DNA of 58,288 nucleotides from Planctomycetota bacterium (GTDB lineage Bacteria > Planctomycetota > Phycisphaerae > Phycisphaerales > SM1A02): NCBI GenBank assembly GCA_026386795.1, contig JAPLMU010000118.1, forward strand, positions 1 to 58,288, read 5' to 3'. Shown piece after piece: positions 43,760-52,119 of the stretch; positions within the stretch are counted from its first letter, which is position 1; each line of letters begins with the position of its first letter. The translations under genes and the position numbers were made by a program. Below the pieces are notes generated by a model that worked only from the letters and a program-made list of their open reading frames with translations, searched no databases and had not been told where the DNA came from.

Positions 43760-45865
43760 TCACGCCACATCCGCCAGACCCAGCGCTCCGCCGTAGGAAT
43801 GCATGAGTTTGCGACGCAACAAGCGATGTTCGGGTGCGCTCAGGTCGCCATCGCGTTCGATCCAATCCTTGGCATCGCGGCGCGCGAGCCGCAGCAATTC
43901 CATGTCGTGCACGAGGTCGGCCACCTTGAACGGCGGGAGTCCACTCTGTCGGCTACCAAAGAGTTCGCCGGGACCGCGAATTGCTAAATCAAGTTCGGCA
44001 ATTTCAAATCCATCGTCCGTGCCGCTAATGGCGTCAAGACGCTTGCGAGCATCGTCGGTGATCGGTTCGCCAATGAATACACACAGACTCTTGCGCTCGC
44101 CGCGGCCAACACGCCCACGCAACTGATGCAACTGCGCAAGGCCAAATCGATCGGCATGTTCGATCACCATGAGCGACGCATTCGCGACATCAACGCCAAC
44201 TTCAATCACAACCGTCGCCACAAGCACATCGATTTCGCCGCGGCGGAACGCGTCCATAGTTGCTTCGCGATCATCGCGCGCGAGTTGGCCATGCACCACT
44301 CCAATGCGCAGGCCTGCGAATACCCCCGCCGAAAGTGCGCGCGCGGTGCCGTCCGCATCTTTCAGCCCAGTAGCGCTTTCCTCCACTGCAGGAACCACCA
44401 CATAGCACTGTTCGCCGCCATCAATGCGCGTGCGCAGATACGCGTACACCTCAGTTTCCTTGTCGCGGCCAACGACTTTGGTAGTCACCGGCTGCCGACC
44501 CGCGGGACGAGTTCGGATGACTGAAACATCGAGATCGCCAAACACCGTGAGCGAAAGTGTGCGCGGAATGGGTGTAGCAGTCATCACCAAGATGTGCGGC
44601 ACCTCGCCGGTGGCGCGCGCAACCTTGGCGCGCATGGCAGCGCGTTGTTCAACGCCGAATCGGTGTTGCTCATCAATGACCGCGAGTGACAGATTCCGAA
44701 ACACCGCGCCTTCCAAGAGCAACGCGTGCGTTCCGACGGCAATCTGACTCTCACCAGACGCGATCCGCTCCAGTGCCGCGCGCCGCGCCGCCGCGCCCAA
44801 ACTTCCCGTCAGCAATTCCACGCGCACGTCGCTCCCAGCAAGAAATCTGCTGATCGATGCGCCATGCTGTTCGGCAAGCAATTCTGTTGGAGCCACGATC
44901 GCCGCCTGTCCGCCCGCAGCGACTGCTGCCAGCATTCCATAGAGTGCAACCGCTGTCTTGCCGCTACCAACATCGCCTTGCAGCAATCGATTCATAGGAA
45001 TCACGCCGGCAATGTCTCCAGCAATTTCCGCGCACGCGCGATCCTGCTCGGAAGTAAATACAAATGGGAATCGAGACCGGATCCGTGCATCCACCGCGGC
45101 AGTGACCGGCACGGACGGCGCCTTGGCACCCTCGCGCATTTGCCGCTTCTTCATCATCACGCCCAATTGCAGCAGCAGCAGTTCCTCGAACGCCAACCGG
45201 CGGCGCGCTTCCCGCTGCTCATCCATATCAACGGGCGCGTGCATGCGCCGGTAGCACTCCGAAAGCGGCGGCAGCGCTCGAGAGGCGCGGTACTCAGCAG
45301 GCAGGGGATCCTCTACCTGTGACAGGAGCCCCGCCAATGCAGGAACCATGGCGCGCTCAATCTGTGCGCTGCCGATCTCTTCACTCGCGGGGTAGATGGG
45401 CCGCAATCGCTCCGAGCGTGGCGCAGCTTCCACGGCGCCCTCCGGCTCCCAGCGCGGATTGGTCAATTCCAAATACTTGCCACGCAACTTCGCTTGACCC
45501 TGGATGACGCCCTTGCCGCCCGGATGGAGTTTCTGCCGCATCCAAGGAGCGTGGAACCAGACGGCGCGGACGGTGCCCGTGTCATCTTCGAAGGTGGCTT
45601 CGGAACGCGGCTTGGGTCGCGGCGTGTGGCGCACAGAGGCAACTTCGACGCGCAATGCAGCGACCGGACTCTCGCCGCGCTCACACAGTTCGATGAGTTC
45701 TGCCACCGTTCGCTCGCCGCGGTCATGCTCGTAACGCATCGGAAAATGGCGGAGCAGGTCCCCAGCGGTTGCAAGCCCGAGGTGACGAAACGATTGCCCC
45801 ACCTGCGGTCCCACGCCGGGGAACGCTTCGATAGGTGTTGATGGCCGAAGTTCAATGTTCTTCAT
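43760..45865 (-). CDS. recG: ATP-dependent DNA helicase RecG
   Basis: RecG remodels stalled replication forks and branched recombination intermediates. The 701-residue protein shows the wedge-domain start (GVGPQVGQSFRHLGLATAGD), Walker A GDVGSGKTAVALYG, the DEQHRFGVEQR box, LVMTATPIPRTLSLT, and the C-terminal motifs VVIEVGVDVANA, HQLRGRVGRG and RGPGELFGSRQSG. The ATG at 45865 is chosen because upstream sequence to 45967 does not match the family and would run into the divergent xseA gene. Confidence 0.95.
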   Translation of the reverse strand: MKNIELRPSTPIEAFPGVGPQVGQSFRHLGLATAGDLLRHFPMRYEHDRGERTVAELIELCERGESPVAALRVEVASVRHTPRPKPRSEATFEDDTGTVRAVWFHAPWMRQKLHPGGKGVIQGQAKLRGKYLELTNPRWEPEGAVEAAPRSERLRPIYPASEEIGSAQIERAMVPALAGLLSQVEDPLPAEYRASRALPPLSECYRRMHAPVDMDEQREARRRLAFEELLLLQLGVMMKKRQMREGAKAPSVPVTAAVDARIRSRFPFVFTSEQDRACAEIAGDIAGVIPMNRLLQGDVGSGKTAVALYGMLAAVAAGGQAAIVAPTELLAEQHGASISRFLAGSDVRVELLTGSLGAAARRAALERIASGESQIAVGTHALLLEGAVFRNLSLAVIDEQHRFGVEQRAAMRAKVARATGEVPHILVMTATPIPRTLSLTVFGDLDVSVIRTRPAGRQPVTTKVVGRDKETEVYAYLRTRIDGGEQCYVVVPAVEESATGLKDADGTARALSAGVFAGLRIGVVHGQLARDDREATMDAFRRGEIDVLVATVVIEVGVDVANASLMVIEHADRFGLAQLHQLRGRVGRGERKSLCVFIGEPITDDARKRLDAISGTDDGFEIAELDLAIRGPGELFGSRQSGLPPFKVADLVHDMELLRLARRDAKDWIERDGDLSAPEHRLLRRKLMHSYGGALGLADVA

Positions 45866-45897
45866 GCGCTGCCCTGAGCGCCCGTATCGTATCGGTC

Positions 45898-47382
45898 GTG
45901 AAGCGAGTGCCCTTTGATCCCAGTCGTGCGCGCGGTGGACTCTTTGATCCCGCGAAGGACGCCGCACAGGCGGCTAAAGCCGCGGCGCTTGGTGATCCGG
46001 CGGCTCCATCGGCTGCCGTGCCGCCGCCAATCACCGTGAGTGAGGCGAGCAACATCATCCGCCGAGCGGTGGAGTCCGCCGGGCGACAGCGCATTGTCGG
46101 CGAAGTGTCCAACTTCACGCACCGCGAGCATTGGTACTTCACGGTCAAGGACGACAAGAGCCAACTCGAGTGTGTGATGTGGGCAAGCGCTAACGGCCGC
46201 AGCACCGTCACTCCATCGAACGGCATGCAGGTGATACTCACCGGTGACCCAACACACTGGGGCCCGCGTGGTCGAACGCAGTTAGTCGTGACGCGCATCG
46301 AACGCGTTGGCGAAGGTTCGCTGCAGCAGCGCTACGAGGAACTCTGCCGAACGCTGCGCGAGCAGGGCTACTTTGACGACGCGCGCAAGTGTCCACTTCC
46401 GGACTATCCGCGCGCCATTGCGGTCATCACCAGTGGAACTGGCGCCGCTCTGCAGGATGTACTACGCACTGCACGCCTGCGCGCGCCGTTCGTGCGGATT
46501 CTGGTGGTTGACGTACCGGTGCAGGGCGATGCTGCGGCGCCCGCCGTGGCCCGCGCAATCGATGCAGTCGATCGCCGCGCCGATGAGCTTGGAATTGACG
46601 CAATAATCGTCACTCGCGGTGGCGGAAGCCTCGAAGATCTCTGGGCATTCAACGAGCGCATCGTTGCCGACGCCGTGTTCCGCGCCACAACGCCGATTGT
46701 CGCCGCCATCGGACACGAGTCGGATACCACCATCATCGAACTCGTTGCCGACAAGCGTGCATCGACGCCCACTGCCGCAGTGATGGCGCTCTTGCCCGAC
46801 AGCGAGGGCATGACTCAGCAGACCGATCATCTGCAGGATCGCCTGCAATTCTTGATCCGCCGCCGGATCCATGAACTGCGGCGAACGGTGGAAGCGCATG
46901 CGCGACACACGATGTTCCGTTCGCCAACCGCGGTCATTGATGTGTACCGCGCCGCGCTTCTGCGCAGTGTGGCGCGCCTTGCGTTGGCCGCTCGCGCGCG
47001 CGTCAACGACACGCGCCATCGTCTCGCCGATGCGCGCACGCGATTTGAACGTCACCGTCCGGCCGCACGTCACGCTGCTGCCCGCGAGCGCCTCTTGGGT
47101 CTCGACGCACGCCTGCACGGCGCAGCGCGTCGATCTATTTATGACTTGCGCGGACAACTTGCGGGCGCCGATCGTCAGTTGCGTCTTCTTGGTCCTGGCG
47201 AAACGCTCGCGCGGGGCTGGTCACTGACTTTCGCCGCTGATGGCACGCTCATTCGCAGTGCCGCCGATGCGCGTCCGGGTCAGGAAATCGAATCTCGCCT
47301 CGCCGATGGCACGGTGCGATCGCGAGTGATTTCCCCTGGCGCTTCCGCCGAGCCAACCCTGTTCGAGCCACCTGCCGGGTAA
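45898..47382 (+). CDS. xseA: Exodeoxyribonuclease VII large subunit
   Basis: XseA with XseB degrades single-stranded DNA to oligonucleotides. The protein has an N-terminal OB domain (RIVGEVSNFTHREHWYFTVKDD), then the catalytic region (IAVITSGTGAALQDVL, VTRGGGSLEDLWAFNE, AAIGHESDTTIIELVADKRA) and a long coiled-coil part rich in Arg and Ala. I used the GTG at 45898 (494 residues), because the ATGs at 45841 and upstream would overlap the divergent recG start. xseB follows after 25 nt. Confidence 0.93.
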   Translation: MKRVPFDPSRARGGLFDPAKDAAQAAKAAALGDPAAPSAAVPPPITVSEASNIIRRAVESAGRQRIVGEVSNFTHREHWYFTVKDDKSQLECVMWASANGRSTVTPSNGMQVILTGDPTHWGPRGRTQLVVTRIERVGEGSLQQRYEELCRTLREQGYFDDARKCPLPDYPRAIAVITSGTGAALQDVLRTARLRAPFVRILVVDVPVQGDAAAPAVARAIDAVDRRADELGIDAIIVTRGGGSLEDLWAFNERIVADAVFRATTPIVAAIGHESDTTIIELVADKRASTPTAAVMALLPDSEGMTQQTDHLQDRLQFLIRRRIHELRRTVEAHARHTMFRSPTAVIDVYRAALLRSVARLALAARARVNDTRHRLADARTRFERHRPAARHAAARERLLGLDARLHGAARRSIYDLRGQLAGADRQLRLLGPGETLARGWSLTFAADGTLIRSAADARPGQEIESRLADGTVRSRVISPGASAEPTLFEPPAG

Positions 47383-47407
47383 CCTTTCATACGAGCAGCA
47401 CACACGC

Positions 47408-47701
47408 ATGAGCAAGCAACCACGCAAATCTGTCAGTAAGCCGCCCGCCGATCCCGCACTCGATGCAGAAGTGGCGGCCATGAGTTACGAAGAGGCGATC
47501 GAAGAGCTTGAGGCCATCATCGATCGCATGGAGAAGGGCGAAACGGTCCTTGAAGACAGTCTGCGCGAATACGCGCGCGGCGATGCGTTGGTGCGTCGGT
47601 GCCGCCAGGTGCTCGACAGCGCCGAGCAGCGCATCGAGGCAATTTCTGGCCAGCAGCTTGATGCTGATGCCAAGCCCGCGCAAGTAGACGCGCCGTTCTG
47701 A
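47408..47701 (+). CDS. xseB: Exodeoxyribonuclease VII small subunit
   Basis: The 97-residue protein has the characteristic XseB helical hairpin (MSYEEAIEELEAIIDRME, then DSLREYARGDALVRRCRQVL). It binds the XseA coiled coil and is needed for nuclease activity. The first 25 residues and the last 17 are variable tails. Confidence 0.93.
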   Translation: MSKQPRKSVSKPPADPALDAEVAAMSYEEAIEELEAIIDRMEKGETVLEDSLREYARGDALVRRCRQVLDSAEQRIEAISGQQLDADAKPAQVDAPF

Positions 47702-47751
47702 CTGTCAATGAGCGGTCAGTGCTCGCTTCAATCCACACGGAATTACCCACT

Positions 47752-49302
47752 ATGGGAAGCTTGAACGACTTCACGATGGCGCTCCCCACGATCATCAATG
47801 CGTTGTTCATGTTTGCGTTCGGCACGTGCGCCGGCAGTTTCATTCATGTGGTTGCATACCGCATGCCTGCGGGGCTGAGCGTCATATCGCCGCCGTCGCG
47901 CTGCCCGGTGTGCGGTTACCGCCTGCCGTGGTATCAGAACATGCCGATTGTTGGCTACCTCTTTCTGCGCGGACAGTGCTCAGCGTGCCATGTGCGCATT
48001 CCGGTGCGCTATGTGCTGAGCGAGGTGCTGATGGGGCTGCTCTTTGTCGCCATCTACGCAGTTCTCTTTCTGCCCGCATCGGACGACTTCTGGTATTCGG
48101 TGGGCGATGGGTGGTGGCACGCTCAGGGCGTGATCGTTGCGTTCCCCGCGCTTGTTGTTGTGCTCTGGGGCACCGGAGCGTTGGTTGCCATGACGATGTG
48201 CGATGCGCGCACATTCCTCATTCCGATCGCCATCCCCGGTTGGGCGTCGATAGTGGCGTTGATCGGTTGGCCGCTCGCTGCATTGGTTGCGCATGACGCT
48301 CGTCAGCCATTTCCAATGCTTGCGCCATCGTGGCCACTCTGCGTGGCTGCCGCCGGTGCGCTGGGCGGGCTAGCAATCGGTCGTGTACTGCTCTTTGCCG
48401 GAATGTTGCCGCGTTCCTTTGAAGACTGGGGCGACTTTGCCGAAAGCGAAGGCGATGTCTTCGCTGACTATCCGCATGCTCGGCGAGAAATGATCAAGGA
48501 GATTGCGTTCGTTGGCCCGGCAGTATTGATGGGGGCGACCGGCTGGCTCATGGCCGGCCACATTCCCGCGCCGGCAGCCATGCATCCTGCGGTCGGAGCC
48601 TTCTTTGCGGTTGCCGCCGGATTTGTCATCGGCGGCGGTGTGGTGTGGGCGCTTCGAATCGTTGCATCGGTTCTTCTCGATACCGAGGCGCTCGGTCTTG
48701 GCGATGTCCATCTCATGTCCTGTGTCGGGGCGGTCTTTGGTTGGCGTGTGGCTCTTATTGGATTTGTGGTCGCGCCGTTTGTTGGTCTCGCCTGGTGGCT
48801 TGCGAATCTGTTCCGTCGCGCGCCCATGCGCATGCCCTTTGGGCCCTCGCTCGCCGTGGGATCATTTGCGGCATTCTTCCTGAAGCCGATCATTGCTACC
48901 GCCGTGATTGCCGGAATGGCATCAATGGCGCATATGGGCGGCTGGGCGCGGAATGATCCGGGTGGCGCGTTGGCAGTGGCTTCCGTGTTGGCGGTGGCCG
49001 CCGCCGTGTCAGCCTGGGTCGCTCGTCGAATTGGCGGGATTGCGGCTGCGGCATCGATCCTCTTGATGGTGGGCGCCGTGATTGCGTGGATACTGGCGGC
49101 GGGCATTCGCCCGGGCGCGGGGGCTGCCGTGGCGGCATTACTCGTGGCGGGATGCGTGACCGGAAGCGCCGTGTCAGGCGCCGGATTTGAGGATGAACCC
49201 GGTCCGCGGACTGCGCTCTCTCGCATCTTGCGCTTGCTTGCGTTCGTAGTGGTTCTTGTCGGAGCATTCCTCCTGCTTGCCCGTCCCGGCTCAGCAAACT
49301 GA
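47752..49302 (+). CDS. Type IV prepilin peptidase (A24 family)
   Basis: This membrane aspartic protease cuts leader peptides of type IV pilins or type II secretion pseudopilins and usually methylates the new N-terminus. The N-terminal domain GTCAGSFIHVVAYRMP with paired CPVC and CSAC zinc motifs is intact. The catalytic aspartates are in MTMCDARTF and LGLGDVHLM. From the ATG at 47752 the protein has 516 residues, about twice the usual length: an insert of about 150 residues separates the two aspartates, and extra helices are present at the C-terminus. No pilin gene lies nearby. Confidence 0.88.
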   Translation: MGSLNDFTMALPTIINALFMFAFGTCAGSFIHVVAYRMPAGLSVISPPSRCPVCGYRLPWYQNMPIVGYLFLRGQCSACHVRIPVRYVLSEVLMGLLFVAIYAVLFLPASDDFWYSVGDGWWHAQGVIVAFPALVVVLWGTGALVAMTMCDARTFLIPIAIPGWASIVALIGWPLAALVAHDARQPFPMLAPSWPLCVAAAGALGGLAIGRVLLFAGMLPRSFEDWGDFAESEGDVFADYPHARREMIKEIAFVGPAVLMGATGWLMAGHIPAPAAMHPAVGAFFAVAAGFVIGGGVVWALRIVASVLLDTEALGLGDVHLMSCVGAVFGWRVALIGFVVAPFVGLAWWLANLFRRAPMRMPFGPSLAVGSFAAFFLKPIIATAVIAGMASMAHMGGWARNDPGGALAVASVLAVAAAVSAWVARRIGGIAAAASILLMVGAVIAWILAAGIRPGAGAAVAALLVAGCVTGSAVSGAGFEDEPGPRTALSRILRLLAFVVVLVGAFLLLARPGSAN

Positions 49303-49492
49303 GGGCGTCCCCGCCGGGAGGGGCGACGTCCGAATCGTCTGTGCCGCATATGGGAACAATTCAATAAAAATGCCTTTCAAGCCCTTTACAGCGGCTCTGG
49401 GGTCGTGTGAAATGCCTTCACCTCGCAAGGATGCGCGGTCCGATGGCTTGCTATCGGTTGCAGTCACGAACCATTTGAAAGGATTCAGCCCA

Positions 49493-50359
49493 ATGACATT
49501 CACTCGCATTATCGCCGTCCCTGCACTCGCGCTTACGGCGCTTCTTGTTGGTTGCAACGACAACCAGAAGGTTGTTGAGGCAGACCTCCTCAATCAGAAC
49601 GAGTCGCTCACAAAGCAACTCGATGAAAAGAACAACAATCTGAACGCGATGGGCGAGCAGCTTGCTCGCGCTCAGAAGCAGACCACTGATCTGCAATCAC
49701 AACTCGAAGCATGCAATCAACACGCCGCAGCCCCGTCCACTGGGACCGTTGAGGTTGCCGGTGCCGACGCAAGAGCCTTCCAGGGCATCGAAGGCGTCGA
49801 GGCAACCGTTCAGGGTGGTGACATTCACTTGACCATCGCCGACAGTTTGCTCTTCGATAGCGGACGCACTTCGATCAAGGACACTGCACGCAAGTCACTT
49901 GACAAGGTGTCTGCAGCCATCAAGAATAAGTTTGGCGATCGCGAGATCCTCGTTGTTGGTTACACCGACGCTGATCCGATTCGCAAGAGTTCTTTCCCAA
50001 CCAATTATCACCTCGGCTTTGAGCGCGCCTTTGCAGTGCGTGGCTACCTCGACCGCAAGGGCGTGATGGGTGCACACATGGGTCTCATGAGCTTCGGGCC
50101 GGATCGTCCTGAGGGATCCAAGGAGAAGAGTCGCCGCGTTGAGGTGATCGTGACATCAAAGACCGCTACGAGCGACGCTGCCGCGATGAAGACTGAACAT
50201 CCCCGCAATGCCCCGGCAGCTGCGGGCAAGGTTGATGCAACCAAGGCGACCACTAGCCGCGCAACAACTCCCGCAAAGACCACCACCTCTTCGAAGTCAG
50301 CCGCTTCGACTTCCAGTAGTCGCAAGGCAACTGCGACGACGACAACCACCGCCAAGTGA
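49493..50359 (+). CDS. OmpA-family lipoprotein
   Basis: The 288-residue protein has a lipoprotein signal with lipobox LLVGC (Cys20), a coiled-coil segment (about 25-70; NQNESLTKQLDEKNNN), and an OmpA peptidoglycan-binding domain (about 95-220) with SLLFDSGRTSIKDTARKSL, VVGYTDADPI and SRRVEVIV. The last 60 residues are Thr/Ala/Ser/Lys-rich and look disordered. It probably tethers the envelope to peptidoglycan. The ATG at 49493 has AAGGA 9 nt upstream; upstream in-frame codons to 49256 overlap the previous gene. Confidence 0.9.
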   Translation: MTFTRIIAVPALALTALLVGCNDNQKVVEADLLNQNESLTKQLDEKNNNLNAMGEQLARAQKQTTDLQSQLEACNQHAAAPSTGTVEVAGADARAFQGIEGVEATVQGGDIHLTIADSLLFDSGRTSIKDTARKSLDKVSAAIKNKFGDREILVVGYTDADPIRKSSFPTNYHLGFERAFAVRGYLDRKGVMGAHMGLMSFGPDRPEGSKEKSRRVEVIVTSKTATSDAAAMKTEHPRNAPAAAGKVDATKATTSRATTPAKTTTSSKSAASTSSSRKATATTTTTAK

Positions 50360-50413
50360 TCTGATCGCGCGGCGTAGTGCCGTCACGAATCTTCACACAT
50401 CAATGTGATCTTT

Positions 50414-50450
50414 CACGAAGCCCGGCCTCGCGCCGGGCTTCGTGCGTTTT
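50414..50450 (+). terminator. Rho-independent terminator after the OmpA gene
   Basis: A perfect 13-bp stem CACGAAGCCCGGC/GCCGGGCTTCGTG (50414-50426 with 50432-50444) with a 5-base loop is followed by CG and four T. It separates the OmpA gene from the convergent MCE gene. Confidence 0.85.
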
Positions 50451-50501
50451 ACTGATTGTTGCGCAATGCGTCCACGTCTACCCGATGACCTCACTCGCCA
50501 C

Positions 50502-51371
50502 TTACGGCACCTTGATCTGCAGACCCTTCTCTCGAATCTGTAGCAGCAGCAAGTTCGCCTGGTCCAGTGCCTCGCGCAATCGCACGCCACTGTCGGCCAG
50601 GTTCTCATAGAGCGATGGATCGCTCACCATTCGTCCGGCAGTTCCTTCGCCCTTGCCAACACGCGCGACAATCTCGTCCACGCGCGCCATGGCCGATGCC
50701 AGCGAATCAGCGGTGTGCTGCAGCGTGATCGCCAGTTTCGTGGCATCCATCTGCACGCTCTGCGAAAGGTTGCCAACAATCTGGACCGTATCGGTGGCTT
50801 CATCAAAGAGCAGGTTCGCGCGACCAACCGCACCTTTGACGTCAGCGCGCAATTGTTCATCGTCAAGCCAGACGCGCGCGCGGTCGATCGCTGCCTTTGC
50901 TCCAACAAGCGCGCCATCGAGACGTTCTTGCAAGCTGACGCTCTCGCCACGCACCCGCATCGGCGGCTCGGCGGCCGCAAGAAGCGCGGCGCCTGCGTCG
51001 GCATCGGCGCGGACGCGGAACGCCACTTCGGCTGATCCTCCGACCAGCGATTCCGCAAGCCGAATCTCCGCATCCGCTGGAACGCGCGCATCCGGGCGCA
51101 ATTCGATAGTGATCTGCACCGGCGGATGCCACGCAGGGTCAACCGAGACGCCGCGAACCGCGCCAACCGTGACGCCGTTGAGTGTCACAAGGCTGCCCGG
51201 GCGGACTCCCTGTGCCCCATTGGTCTCCACGATCACTGGGAAGCGTCGTTCCAAGAGTGGCTGCAGCTTTCCGAATGCCAAGAGCAGGGCGGCAACGCCC
51301 GCAATCGCGCCAATCGCCGTGGCGCCAAGCGCAAAGTCACGCCGCGAGGGGCGCTCGTCGAGGTTCATCAT
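50502..51371 (-). CDS. MCE/MlaD-domain protein
   Basis: From the ATG at 51371 the protein has 289 residues: one N-terminal membrane helix (about 14-35), an MCE domain (about 40-125; GVRPGSLVTLNGVTVGAVRGV), and a helical C-terminal part with Ala-rich repeats (DATKLAITLQHTADSLASAM). MCE proteins form lipid-transfer rings or tubes between membranes. No MlaE permease or MlaF ATPase gene is adjacent, so partners must be elsewhere. It diverges from the Nudix gene with 45 nt between starts. Confidence 0.85.
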   Translation of the reverse strand: MMNLDERPSRRDFALGATAIGAIAGVAALLLAFGKLQPLLERRFPVIVETNGAQGVRPGSLVTLNGVTVGAVRGVSVDPAWHPPVQITIELRPDARVPADAEIRLAESLVGGSAEVAFRVRADADAGAALLAAAEPPMRVRGESVSLQERLDGALVGAKAAIDRARVWLDDEQLRADVKGAVGRANLLFDEATDTVQIVGNLSQSVQMDATKLAITLQHTADSLASAMARVDEIVARVGKGEGTAGRMVSDPSLYENLADSGVRLREALDQANLLLLQIREKGLQIKVP

Positions 51372-51416
51372 GAGCGGCAATCCAACAGGCGAGTGCTTGG
51401 CATGCGGGGGACTTCC

Positions 51417-51980
51417 ATGCGCGCATCATCTCCGACTCCGCGCCGGACGGCAATGGCACTCGCGTACGATTCGGAAGATCCCATGGATGGAACTCCCGGC
51501 CTGCCTCCGCCCCGTGTTGCCTACGACCGTACCCCCATTCACCGGGGCAGCGTGTTTGCCGTGGAGCGCGTCACATTTCGCGACGATGCTGGTCGCGTCA
51601 TCGTCCGCGATATTGTTCGGCATCCCGGCGCGGTGACGGTGATCCCGGTGCTCGCCGACGGCAGCCTCGTCATGATCCGCAATTGGCGCGTGGCGGTCGG
51701 CACGTGGCTTGATGAGTTCTGCGCTGGAAAGTTGGAGCCGGGCGAAGACCCTGCGCTCGCTGCCGCACGTGAACTCGAGGAAGAGACCGGATTCTCCGCA
51801 GCGCATATTCGCCCCGTTGGTGTCTTCTTCACAAGCCCTGGTTTCGCCGATGAACGCATGTACGTCTTCGAAGCAACTGGCCTGACGCCCGTACCCCAGC
51901 GCCTTGAAGTTGGCGAACAAATTGAGGTCGTGAAGCGCTCAGTCGCCGACGTGGAGACCATGATCACCCGGAGGTCGTGA
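51417..51980 (+). CDS. ADP-ribose pyrophosphatase-type Nudix hydrolase, C-terminus frameshifted
   Basis: The current frame gives 187 residues with a canonical Nudix box (GKLEPGE, seven residues, RELEEETGF) and a downstream SPGFADERMYVF, the layout of NudF-type ADP-sugar pyrophosphatases. A perfect 47-bp tandem duplication (51924-52017) shifts the frame and ends the protein at ITRRS. With one copy removed the frame would read on as ITRGQLIDGKTLGAFTLWKH and stop at 52123 in an ATGA overlap with the next gene, about 36 residues further. The lost part is the last helix of the family. An ATG at 51453 or 51483 is also possible as start. Confidence 0.85.
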   Translation: MRASSPTPRRTAMALAYDSEDPMDGTPGLPPPRVAYDRTPIHRGSVFAVERVTFRDDAGRVIVRDIVRHPGAVTVIPVLADGSLVMIRNWRVAVGTWLDEFCAGKLEPGEDPALAAARELEEETGFSAAHIRPVGVFFTSPGFADERMYVFEATGLTPVPQRLEVGEQIEVVKRSVADVETMITRRS

Positions 51981-52017
51981 AGCGCTCAGTCGCCGACGTG
52001 GAGACCATGATCACCCG
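51924..52017 (+). repeat. 47-bp perfect tandem duplication causing a frameshift
   Basis: A 47-base unit beginning GAGGTCGTGAAGCGCTC occurs at 51924-51970 and again at 51971-52017 with no mismatch. Because 47 is not a multiple of three, it breaks the Nudix reading frame. Confidence 0.95.
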
Positions 52018-52119
52018 AGGCCAACTCATTGACGGCAAGACCCTCGGCGCATTCACGCTTTGGAAACATGGCGCTTCCGGCAGCGGAGCCGCGCCAATGG
52101 GATCCCCGGAGTTGAACTC

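Noticed and set aside
49303-49340. A GC-rich imperfect hairpin after the prepilin peptidase gene as a terminator
   Set aside because: The stem needs a bulge and there is no T-tract; support is too weak for a call.
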